Source: Malaya genurostris
Lineage: Eukaryota; Arthropoda; Insecta; Diptera; Culicidae
Assembly: GCF_030247185.1 (NCBI RefSeq)
Contig: NC_080571.1
Span: forward strand, 16,647,631 to 16,711,630
Length of the DNA stretch: 64,000 nt
Direction of reading: 5' to 3'
Shown piece by piece: positions 23,280 through 33,400 of this stretch (positions are counted from its first letter, which is position 1; every line of letters begins with the position of its first letter). A program made the translations under genes and the position numbers. The notes under the pieces are model-generated. The model was not told the DNA's origin. It searched no databases and was given only the letters and a program-made list of their open reading frames with translations.

Positions 23280-24569
23280 CCGTGTAGTTCAAGATGAAGC
23301 GCACTATCGATTTTTATTTTCAGCGGATGCATATTTCATGGCATCTGTTTGTTGGCCGGTTGTTTAACAGAAAAATGTCAACCAAATATGAGACATTGAA
23401 CACGCTCTCCCGTTTCCCGGATTCCGTTCGCGGTGGTGGACACACGAGTGCTGGTCCGCCAAAATATCCTGCGATCAACCTCCGGCCCCGGGTGCCATCG
23501 AAACTAGCTGCGAATAACTCAACCGGATCGGAACTTTTTGGACACTGGCAGTTCGCGAATTCCGGTCGGAAAGTATGATGCGGAAACTTTGCTTTCCGGG
23601 GAAAACCCGGACTATCAATATTTCATTATACAACGGTCGTCGCCGAATTCAGGATGCGCTGGTTGGTTGGTTGGTTGGAGGCCCACATAAGCCGCTTACC
23701 GGTTCAGTTTCCGTTTTCCCACCGTACAAAACGAGAAAAAAAGGCGGAGCGCGCGCGTGTTGGGGCTGGGGTGGGATTGGTTTTGTTTGCAGTTCAGTGA
23801 AAAGTTGACAACGTGAAATGAATTTTGGAAACTAGCGATCAATAAGTTATGGGACACCGTTTCGTTGGAAAGGATTATGCGAAACAAATGACAATTATTG
23901 AAACAGAATATTGGTTTTGTTGAGGGTAAAGGAAAAACAAAACACTTTTAAATTAGTTGAAAACCATTTTGATTTGCATAGTTTTTTTTTATTAGTTCGC
24001 TGCTTCAACAAACAAACCAATTAGTCAACGAGTCTGACACGTACAAAGCCACACACACACGCTCACTCCCAAGTTGCAAAATCCCACATCGCACTTCATC
24101 AACAAACCTCCGACGCTGTCCGACGGAAGAGCAGATGCCAAGAAAAATGACCTCCACCGAAAGGACTCTCACTTACATTTGCGGCTGAACGAACGTGTGA
24201 AGCTTCTCGACTGCTGTCATGCCTTTCTGTCATCAATTAACCCACGCTTTTTGTCACCTGTCGGAAAGTTAATCGCCTGCATACCCTTCCCACCCAGCAC
24301 AGTATTTATCTTTTCAGATCGGGAGGGTTAGGTAGCGATACGAACTTTTGGAGGTTTTTTTTTCTACACTTTGGCCGCGTTGGATATTGGCCTCGCAACC
24401 CTGTGGCTGTCAGTTGTCCTTTTGTTTCGTTGATCCTTTTCGAATTTTTCGATTTGATTCAGTACCGTAGCTGCCTGCGGTCGAAGTATGCGTGTAAAAT
24501 TTTTATGATGATAATTTCGTGATTCGGCAAGCGATTTGTCATGTAGTTTATGATTATACAACAGTCGTT

Positions 24570-24606
24570 CTAATCATACTTTTTCTTCTTTTTTTCCAGG
24601 TAAGCG
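24570..24606 (+). promoter_or_regulatory. candidate recursive splice site (ratchet point)
   Basis: A textbook 3' splice site is directly followed by a 5' splice site. CTAAT (24570-24574) fits the insect branch-point consensus, with the branch adenosine about 26 nt from the AG. A pyrimidine tract runs from 24579 to 24597 and ends in CCAG at 24599, and GTAAGC begins at 24600. All three frames after the AG close within about a dozen codons, so an ordinary coding exon starting here is unlikely. This arrangement is what recursive splicing of long fly introns uses. Function is inferred from the motif alone. Confidence 0.5.
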
Positions 24607-25058
24607 TCTGATTGCTGTTTCCATCTATTGAAGCACTGTAAATTTCTGAAAAAAAAACAGGAAAACTCTAGCTCACAAGGATAGCATGACATTTACCTAC
24701 TTTTATTTGTTCCATTTACCGAACAAAGCATCAGAGTGTACCGAGCGTCTCGTTCCCCGCGTTCCCAGCATCGGCTTCCTTTCTTCCTAACCCGGCAGGT
24801 CAAAATCGCACAGTCCCGCTCGTATACATTCATTACAATTAGTGACCTCGCAATGGTCCCCGCGCCAACCGCAACCATAATCCCGTAGTTCGTAAAACCT
24901 TGGGAACTTCGGTACCAGCTGTACTAGTAGGGGGCACCGAATTCGCGCTACTGCAACTGCCGGCAGCGGTGCACAACCTGTTTCCGCTACTCTCGACAGG
25001 AACGAACAAGTTAACAGCATGCGGTATGCAATTTCCTGTCATTTCCACCGAACATTCC

Positions 25059-25085
25059 CGACGACGACGACGACGACGACGACGA
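25059..25085. repeat. GAC trinucleotide tract
   Basis: About eight to nine GAC units. They create the arginine run in the overlapping plus-strand frame. Confidence 0.95.
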
Positions 25086-25954
25086 GGACCCGATGCAACT
25101 CTTCCATTTAGCCATCCTCCATCTGAAAACTGACCCCGTGCATAATCTTTTCATTTACATCGCTTCACTTGCGGTGCTCGCTGTCTCTCTTCTGCAGCAC
25201 ACCTGGCAAGGAAGGAGGGGCCTTGGATCGCGGAGGGGTAGCGACAGTTACATTTATATTTTTATGCTATTCTGAAATCCCGCAGCGAGAAAATGAAACG
25301 TGGTGTAAATATGAACACTTTTCTGCATTTGCACAATGCAACCTACGTAACGTAACGAACGCGGCGGTGCAGCATCACCCAGCGGAATGGCCCTTTTTCC
25401 GCCCGGTTGCCCAGGGGAGCAAGAAGGAAATGTGCATAATTTGCATTTCCGGAATCGTTCTCTTTACGGGGGCTTCGGTGCTCGAAGCCCAGTAATAAAA
25501 GTGTAAATGAAGACGCGAACATATTGTGGAAAACAACGGAATACGAAGATGTGACATGACCAGGGCAGAAATGAATAATGTTGAACGGTGAGCTGCTACC
25601 GAACTATAAATATCTGCTACTGGAGCAGTTGAAAAATGTGACTTGCTGACTGGGTTGACGTGGGTGGGTGTGAGCTGTGAAAGGTGCAGGAGCTGCTGAG
25701 ATTGAATTAATATGCAATGGTGAGAAAAGAATATCTAAATTGGATGCACATGGCGTGAACATTCCGAACTAGTGTGGGATTGTGAAAATTTCGGAATAAA
25801 TTCATTGGTGATCAGCAGCTTCGAATTGCTTGCCAAACAAAATATTATTTCCAGTGTACAAAACTATTGATCTGCTGTGATAGACACTACTATAATCTGC
25901 AACCTTGTTAAATTGTAAACAGCAATATTTTACAATGAAAATAGAAAACTTCTT

Positions 25955-26095
25955 CTTAATCCACCTAGTGGTCTAATGACATCTTTCTCATATTTGTTTA
26001 TATGATGAGTTGATACGAACTCTATGCTAGAAATTTGACCACTACTTCCGGTACTTCTGGAACTGAAATCCGGAACAGGTATACAATGAGATCTC
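25955..26095 (+). repeat. fragment of CCGGAAGT-type dispersed repeat
   Basis: Shares CTTCTTAATCCACCTAGTGG, TTTCTCATATTTG and ACTTCCGGTACTTCTGGAAC-like words with the repeats at 62415-64000 and, in reverse, with 45095-45135. It lies just left of the 9-bp array. Confidence 0.65.
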
Positions 26096-26299
26096 ATGGA
26101 AGCTTCAGGATTCTTAAGAATTTCAGAAGTTCTTTGACTTCCAGAGGTTCTTTGATCTTTTCAATAATGCTTCAAAAACTTCTCGAACCCTAATAGTTAC
26201 CTGGTTTAAAGAAGCTCTAGGAGCTCTTGGAGTTCCACAATTTTCAGAAATACCAGGAAATCCAGCAATCATAGAAGCTTGAAGAATAGGAGTGTCTCT

Positions 26300-28790
26300 A
26301 GAAACTTTAGGAACTCTAAGAACTCCTAGAACTTCAGCAACTTAGCAAATTTGAGGAAGGCCTAAAACAAAAACAGCTCTGGAAACTCGAGGTCTCTAGA
26401 AACGTCATAAACTCTGGGATCCTCTAACACAACAGAAACTTTAGGCACCCCAATAGCTGTGAGAACACCAGGATCTGTAAAGCAAAGCCTTGGTATTGCA
26501 TTCCTGTAGTGGAATTAGACCTTCTGTTTCAACAGACTTCGCAGCCGATTCAGAGTATACAGAATCATTGCATGGCTGGTGCTACGATTCTAATGACACT
26601 ACGAATCCTTCCAGGTATTCCATGAACTCTTGAAGTTTCAGGAACACAGGAAATTTTTTGATAATCTTGGGAATTACAGGATCGCCTGCAATTCCAAGAA
26701 CTCTAATAAGTCTTAGGATTCCAGAAGCGGTAGGATCTCTATCTATAGGAGCTCTCTTGAACTCTAGGAGTTCAAAATTTTCCGAAATACCACTAATTTT
26801 AGCAATCGCAGAAGCTTAAAGAATTTCTCCACGTTTAAAACTCAAGGAGCATATTGAACGCTTGAACGACTCCTAAGGAACTTTGGGAAATCTAATGGAT
26901 CCTAGAACTCCAGCAGCTCAGCAAATTTGAAGAACGCATTCAATAGAAGAGCCCGTGATCTCTAGGAACGTCATAAACTCTTGGATCTTCTGAAAGAATT
27001 GAAACTTTAGACACTCCAAGAGCTGTGGGAACACCAGGAACTGTTGGAACATCAAAAACTTCAGGAAATCTTTAAACCTCAATACTCTCTGCATATACTC
27101 TTAAATGTCATAACTATGAAATTCTAGCACCGGATATTCCCGGAATTCCATGAACTCTTGAAGTTTCATGAACACCAAACAACTTGATAATTTAGGGAAT
27201 TACAGGATCGCCTGCAATTCCAAGAACTCTAATAAGTCTTAGGATTCCAGAAGCGTCCACGATCTCTAGGAACGACAGAAATCTTGGATTTCTTGAAGCT
27301 AAGGGCTCCTAGAAATCCAGCAACTCAACAAATTTGAAGAACGCATGCAATAGAAGAACCCGTGATCTCTAGGAACGTCATAAATTGTGGTATTTTATGA
27401 AACAACAAAAACTTTAGACCCTTCAAGAGCTGTTGAAACACCAGGAAATGTTGGAATTGCAAAAACTTCAGCGAACCTTCAAACCTCAATACCTTCTGCA
27501 TAAACTCAAAAACTCTTATATTTCATATCTATGAAATTCTAACATCGGATATTCTCGGTGTTCCATGAACTCGTGAAGCTTCAGGAACTCCGCGAAATTT
27601 GATAATCTTGGGAGTTAGAGGATCTCCTGCAAATTCACGAACTTTAATAAGTCTTAGGATTCCAGAAGCGCTAGGATCACTATTAACTGTAGAAGTTCTA
27701 GGAACTCTTGTTAAAAAAGTTCAGAAATACCACTAATTTCAGCAATCACAGAAGCCTAAAGAATTTTTCCACGCCTAAAACTCAAAGCGCATATTGAACG
27801 CTTGAACGACTCCTAAGGAGCTTTGGGAAATCTAAGGGATCCTAGAACTCCAGCAGCTCAGCAAATTTGAAGAACGCATGCAATAGAAGAGCCCACGATC
27901 TCTAGGAACGTCATAAACTCTTGGATTTCCTGAAACAATAGAAACTTTAGCCATTACAAGAGCTGTGGAAACACCAGGAACTGTTGGAACAGCAAAAACT
28001 TAAGGGAATCTTTAAACCTCAATACTCTCTGCATAGACTCAAAAGCTCTTAAATGTCATAACTATGAAATTCTAGCACCGGATACTCCCGGAATTCCATG
28101 AACTCTTGAAGTTTCATGAACACCGAACAACTTGATAATCTTGGGAATTACAGGATCGCCTGCAATTCCAAGAACTCTAATAAGTCTTAGGATTCCAGAA
28201 GCGGGATCTCTATCTATAGAAGCTCTAGGAACTCTTGGAGATCAAAAATTTTCAGGAATATCAAGAGCTTAAGCCATCACAGAAGCTATAAGAACTTTTT
28301 TTACGCTTAAAACTCTTTAGCTTTAAATTTTAGCTTTGGGAATTCTAAGGGCTCATAGAAATCCAGAAAAACAGCAATAAAAGAACCCGTGATCTCTAGG
28401 AATGTCTTGAACTCTGGGATCTTCTGAAACAACAAAAACTTTGGACACCCCAAAAACAGTGGGAACACAAGGAAATGTTGGAATAGCAGAAACTTCAGCG
28501 ACTCTTAAAACGCAAAACCTTCTGCAAAAACTCAAACACTCTTTAATACTCATGAATTCACTTATTGCGCAACTGTAAAGTTTAAAGCTACGACATTCTA
28601 ACACCGGATACTCCCGGAGCTCCAAGAACTTTTGAAGCTTCAGAAACACCGGGAAATGTGATAATCTTGGGAATTCCAGGATCTCCTACAATACCAAGGC
28701 ACTCTAGTAAGTCTTGGAACTCTAGTAAGTCTTGGAACGTGCCATTTGAGCGAATTTGTTCTGATTCCTGCGGTCTTGGAACTTCAGTAA
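26300..28790. repeat. about five tandem copies of a 530-bp unit
   Basis: The marker AATAAGTCTTAGGATTCCAG and the preceding TTGATAATCTTGGGAATTAC recur near 26657, 27184, 27600, 28133 and, more diverged, 28658. A second marker, GATCTCTAGGAACGTCATAA, recurs near 26390, 26955, 27362, 27896 and 28390. Spacing is about 530 bp. The interval starting near 27184 is about 120 bp short. The first unit is lengthened by an inserted SINE fragment. Confidence 0.85.
26484..26615 (-). mobile_element. 5'-truncated tRNA-derived SINE fragment, minus strand
   Basis: The complement of the family seen at 32191-32395. The shared 3' end reads AAGCCTTGGTATTGCATTCC on the plus strand, and the fragment ends at CCTTCCAGG just inside the tRNA-like part. 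It lies in the first unit of the 530-bp tandem repeat and is absent from the other units, so it arrived after or during their amplification. Confidence 0.85.
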
Positions 28791-30392
28791 CTTTTTGAGT
28801 CGCAGGAGTTTTAGGCATTGCAGGAGCTTCAGAAGCTCTAGAAAGTTCTCCTGAAACTGCAGAAACTCAATAATGTCAAGAATCTCAAGAAACTTTACGA
28901 TCGGCACAAACTTAAGAAAATTAATGATATCAGCGATATTCAGAAACTTTTAAAACTTGAAATGCTCTCATAAGTCCGCGAAGCCCAAGAACTCCAGAAA
29001 ATAGATGGATTTTCAGTCAAATTTTGTGCTAGGGCTAACCCCTGAATGACCAAATCTGCATCGGCCAGACATGGTCGAAACCACGTTTTCGTTCGGCACA
29101 TCAGTAAAGACATTGCACTTTGATGCAATACAAATTTTGGAACTCCCAGAATTCCAGCATTTCAGATATTCCCGGAAACCCAAAGATTGAAGGAAGCTTA
29201 GAATTTTTTAACTCTTGGAATTCTTGGCATTTCTGGAATTCCAGAAGTTTTAAAAGTTCTAAGAACATCCAGATGCAAGAAACTCATGGCACTTTAAATT
29301 CGTAGGGAACTACAGTAATTAAATAAATTCAAGGATATCAAAGAGCACAACGATTTACACCGATTTGCTAAAATCAACGATATCAGGGATATTCATGAGT
29401 TTTTGAAACTTTAAAAACTTTTATAATTTTGAAAAACTTTCAAAATTTTTGCTGCATTTTTTTTAATTCTTAAATTCCGCTACTTCTACACTCAAATGCT
29501 TTGGAACTTTAACTCCAGATTCTCCAGGAAACTTAGATCTACAGAAACAGTGAGAAAATTGGCAACTTCCGGAACTCGAGTAACTCCAACAAATTTTAGA
29601 TCTCTTGGAAGATCAGAAACTCCAGGTTATCCAAGAAATTCAGGATAAAGAAAACTCTGGAAACGTGAGAAATTCCTGGAGCCGCAGGACCATCTGAGTC
29701 TTTCAAACCTCTGCACAGATAAAAATATTTTGTGAATTTACATTTATTTTCATGCACACATTTAGAGCAGGAAATTAAACATAAACTTACATTTCAATTC
29801 TGTACGTTTCAATGTATTTTAAAAGCAAAACTAAGCGTCAATTGAAAGATACAGTTCTATTCATTGAAAATTTAATGCAATCCATTTTAGTTTTGCATCG
29901 ATGATGGTTTTCAATCAAACTTTTGATTCAACCGATGTCTATTCCATGTTACTATCAATTTACATGTCGTGTAAATTTCATTATTTCTTTCTGTGTGGAA
30001 CCTTTTGCAATTTCGTTGCGCATAGTTGCTTATAGATTATGAACATTCCAATGAACTCAAGTAACTCCAGAAACGTCAGGAGTTTCTTGTAACTTCAAGA
30101 AAATTATGAAGTTAAAGAGTTCTGAAATATTCAGTAACTCTGGAAACTCTAGAAACCTAAGGAACACCTAACATTCAAGGAAATCAGTTAACTTAAGGAA
30201 CTTGAAGTACCTCAGTAATTTCAACATTCACAGAAACCTAAGGATCTCCTTGAATTTTTTAAATATCATGGAACTTTGGGGACGCAAAACTCTAGGAGAT
30301 CAAGAATATTCAGGATCACAAGAAGTATTTAAGAACCTCTGGGTCTTCTGGAACATCAGAAACTCAATAATTTCATTGACTTCAGGAAACCT

Positions 30393-30603
30393 CATGTTCT
30401 ATACGATCTCAAGGATCTTAAAGGAACTCCGGGTGTTCCAGAAACTTTATACAACAATCGTTCAGAGGTCTAGAACATTCACAGAAACCTAAGGATCTCC
30501 TTGATTTTTTTTTAAATATCATGTTCTACACGATCTCAAGGATCTTAAAGGAACTCCGGGTGTTCCAGAATCTTTATACAACAATCGTTCAGAGGTCTAG
30601 AAC
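30393..30603. repeat. local direct duplication, 128-bp offset
   Basis: The segment with ACGATCTCAAGGATCTTAAA and CAATCGTTCAGAGGTCTAG occurs at about 30393-30475 and again at 30521-30603. Upstream, ACAGAAACCTAAGGATCTCC is likewise present twice (about 30230 and 30482). Few differences separate the copies, so the event is recent. Confidence 0.85.
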
Positions 30604-30759
30604 TTTATGGAATTTTCCGAGTTCCAGAAGCTCTAGGTAATTGACGAACTTCAAAAGCTTTTGTAACTTCACGAATGGCAGCTACTACTTGGATCTAGAA
30701 ACTTTTGTTTAACTAAGAACTCCAGAAACTGAATACACTCAAGAAACCCCTGGATTTGC

Positions 30760-31330
30760 AGGAATGCCATTAACTTTCAGTGATTCTGGGAATTATTTCG
30801 CTCCAGGAACTCTAGAAGATCCAGAAATATAAAAAAAAACTCATGAAACTTCAGGAACTCCAGAAGCATCGGAAACTTCAAGAACACTGGGAACTCCAGG
30901 AGCTTTGGAAACACCAAAAATTCCTCATTATCCAGGACATCCACCTCCGGTCAACGACCCGAACTAGGTAAAAACTATGACCAAATGAACGATGTGTTTT
31001 TAACCTTAATCTGTTTACTGATAATTAGAAGTCATATAGGTTTTAGTACCTCAGGGGTACCGGTTTTTCGTCAAAGTGGCCATGCAAAATAAGTGTGTTG
31101 TATATAGCAATGTTCCACGTTTGCGTAGCGGCTTATGTTTATGCGCAAGGTGGCACTAGCAGTCCAACTTAGTCCAGTAGTGCACTAATGAGCCGAAGGC
31201 GAAACGAAAAAGAATTAATAATAAGGAACTTCAAAAGCTTCAGTACTATCAGGAACTACACATACAATAGGCAATCGTAAGAGTTCGAGCAATCAAAAAA
31301 CTACAGATACTTTAGGAATAAAGGAACTTC
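30760..31330. repeat. segmental duplication, left copy
   Basis: Homologous to about 32680-33370 (offset about 1.9 kb). Shared landmarks include GGTCAACGACC, GGTACCGGTTTTTCG-like words, GCACTAATGAGCCGAAGG-like words and CAATCGTAAGAGTTCGAGC-like words. The homology also covers 9-bp array sequence on both sides, so a whole block was duplicated rather than a single transposon. A short related piece (TTTTAGTATCTCGTGGGTAC) occurs at about 40024. Confidence 0.75.
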
Positions 31331-32190
31331 GGGAAACCCAGTAAATGCTTTGGGAATTTGACTCCCGAATCTCCCGGATCTTCAGAACCTTTGATACTAC
31401 CGGGGCACTGGGAAATTCTTCAACTTCGTGAACTCGAGTAACAAATCTAAGAACTCTGGGAACATCAGAAGCTCAAGAATGTCAGAAACATCAGGGAACA
31501 TCAGAAGTAATCCAAGAATGTCACGAGCTTTTGGAACCACAAGGACTCCAGAAACTTAAGAAACTGCAGGACCCTTTGGATCTTCAGAAACTTTGAACTC
31601 TTTGAAATTCGGTGCGCAAGGTCGTTAACGGATTTATAGTAACGCAATGAACTCAATGAACTTAAGGAACTCCAGAAACTTCAAGATTTTTTTTTACTCC
31701 GAAGGCTTCGTAAACTCTAGCAACTCGGGAAACTCGAGAAACCTGAAGAACCTTCGGAATACAAGGAAATTAATGACTTAAAAGAGCTTCAAGTATCCAA
31801 TTCCAATATCCACAGAAGCCTTCATTTAATTTTATAAGGTTTATTTAGTCCACCGAAGTCTCACAATCCCCTTGAATTATGAAAATCTTAAGGAACTTAC
31901 TAAACACAAGACTCTAGGAGCACTTACTTCCGGAACACAAGTAATTTTACGATCGTCAGGTTCTTCGGGAACTCCAGGAACCAAATGAATTCAACGAATC
32001 CAAGGAGTCTCATGAGCTCCACGAACTTAGGGATCTTAAAGATTTTCATTGCATGGTCTTCTGGAGCTCAAGAAACTTCGAAAATTCCTGGAGCTCTGAA
32101 ATCTCCAGAAATAACTGAAGCATGAAAAGCTTCAGGTAATTCCCGGACTCTCCATTCTTTTGGAAAATCAGGAACTCCAGAAACAGAATT

Positions 32191-32395
32191 AGCCCGTGTT
32201 GGCGGTTGCATAGGGCGCTGGTCTTACAAGTCAGTGGTCGAATGTTCGAGCCCCGACCTGGAATGATTCTTAGTGTCAGTAGGATCGTAGTACTAGCCAT
32301 GCAATGATCCTGTACGCTATGAATAGGCTGCGAAGTCTGTTGAAACAGAAAGGCCAAATTCCACAAAAGGAAGGTAATGCCAAGACTTTGATTTT
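32191..32395 (+). mobile_element. full-length tRNA-derived SINE with 13-bp target duplication
   Basis: The 205-bp element starts AGCCCGTGTTGGCGG. It has a tRNA-like head with box B TGTTCGAGCCCC and a tRNA-unrelated body ending GGTAATGCCAAGACTTTG. CAGAAACAGAATT is repeated perfectly on both sides (32178-32190 and 32396-32408), the signature of target-primed reverse transcription by a partner LINE. Two 5'-truncated relatives lie at 7740 and 26484. It would be transcribed by RNA polymerase III from its internal promoter; it encodes no protein. Confidence 0.9.
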
Positions 32396-32679
32396 CAGAA
32401 ACAGAATTTACATAAAGGATTCCACGATGCCCAGCAAATGCAGCTTTAAGACCTCCAGGAAATTCTGGAACTCAGCGAAATCTAACGACTTCTGAAACTT
32501 CAGACTCTATTGGAACCTTTGGATATCGAGAAATTCCATCAACACCGAAAACTTTCGGAACTCCCGAACATCTAGGAACGCAAAAAATTGAAGAAACTTC
32601 CGGAGCCTAAGCAACTCTACGAAAATCCAGAAGCTTCTACAACTCTTGTCTTAGGATCTCCTGGAGCTCTTGGAACACC

Positions 32680-33370
32680 AAGAACTTGCCGTGATTGTGG
32701 GAATTATTTTACTTCAGGAATTCTGGAAGATTCTGTAACATCAAAAACTGATTAAACTTCAGGAACTTCAGAAACATCTGAAGCTCCAGGAACTCCAGGA
32801 GCTTTAGAAACACCAGAAGCTCCTGATAATTCAGGAACTTCACTCCCGGTCAACGACCGCAACTAGGTTAAAACTATGGTCAAATAAACGCTGTGTTTTC
32901 AACTGAAACCAGTAAACTATAGTAATAATATGGAGTCATTTAGGTTTTGATACCTCATGCGTACCGGTTCTTCGATAAAGCACCCATAACTGTGTTTGAT
33001 TGTTTGACGTTTCGCTCTCGGATCATTAGCATTCTAATATAATTACCTAATGCACTGATGAGCTTAAGGCAAAACGTAAAACAATCAATAATTTTTTTGT
33101 GTTTCGATTATAGAGGACATTCACCTCTTCGGGCCAGAAAATCTTTCTGAACCCTAAGTCCGAGATTGGGAATCGAACCCAGGCGGGCTGTGTGAAAGGC
33201 ATCGACTAGTGCATCCCGCTATACCCGCACCCGATCAACAATTAGGAACTTCAGTAGTTTCAATATTCTCAGGAACGACATAAACTTTGGGCAATCCTGA
33301 AAGTTCAAGCAATCAGAGACCTCCAAGTACTTCAGGAATGAAAGAACTCCGGGAAATCAAGGAAATCTCG
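32680..33370. repeat. segmental duplication, right copy
   Basis: Matches 30760-31330 but contains an additional SINE (33093-33233) that the left copy lacks, so the block duplicated before this SINE inserted. The region between (31330-32680) is ordinary degenerate 9-bp array plus the full-length SINE. Confidence 0.75.
33093..33233 (-). mobile_element. second tRNA-derived SINE family, minus strand
   Basis: On the minus strand the head reads GTGCGGGTATAGCGGGATGC, with a perfect box B GGTTCGATTCCC (plus-strand complement at about 33168-33179). The 3' end is a short A-run (T7 on the plus strand at 33092-33098). ATCAATAAT and ATCAACAAT flank it as a 9-bp target duplication with one change. It differs in sequence from the SINE at 32191. 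Confidence 0.8.
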
Positions 33371-33400
33371 GACCTTTATGAACGGTAGCAACAACAGCAG

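Larger units (their letters stand above)
22752..25954. other. unique-looking DNA, possible intron or regulatory region
   Basis: More GC-rich and less repetitive than its surroundings. Open frames up to 108 residues occur on both strands but match no family I know and show no signal peptide or domain. It contains CT and GAC microsatellites and the acceptor/donor junction at 24599/24600. Best current reading: non-coding, possibly within a long intron. Confidence 0.5.
26096..33400. repeat. degenerate 9-bp tandem array region
   Basis: Over about 7.3 kb the words GGAACTCCA, CAGAAACTT and AGGAGCTTT recur with a loose 9-bp spacing. The pattern is clear at 32760-32840, where successive 9-mers read CTCCAGGAA, CTCCAGGAG, CTTTAGAAA. 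Drift is heavy. Superimposed are a 530-bp tandem repeat, a 1.9-kb-offset duplication, three SINE insertions and one 0.4-kb quieter stretch (29730-30050). The short open frames within it have no known domain. Confidence 0.75.

Noticed and set aside
23294..23578. 94-residue plus-strand frame as a host gene
   Set aside because: No domain, signal peptide or splice context recognised; length is within chance for this GC content.
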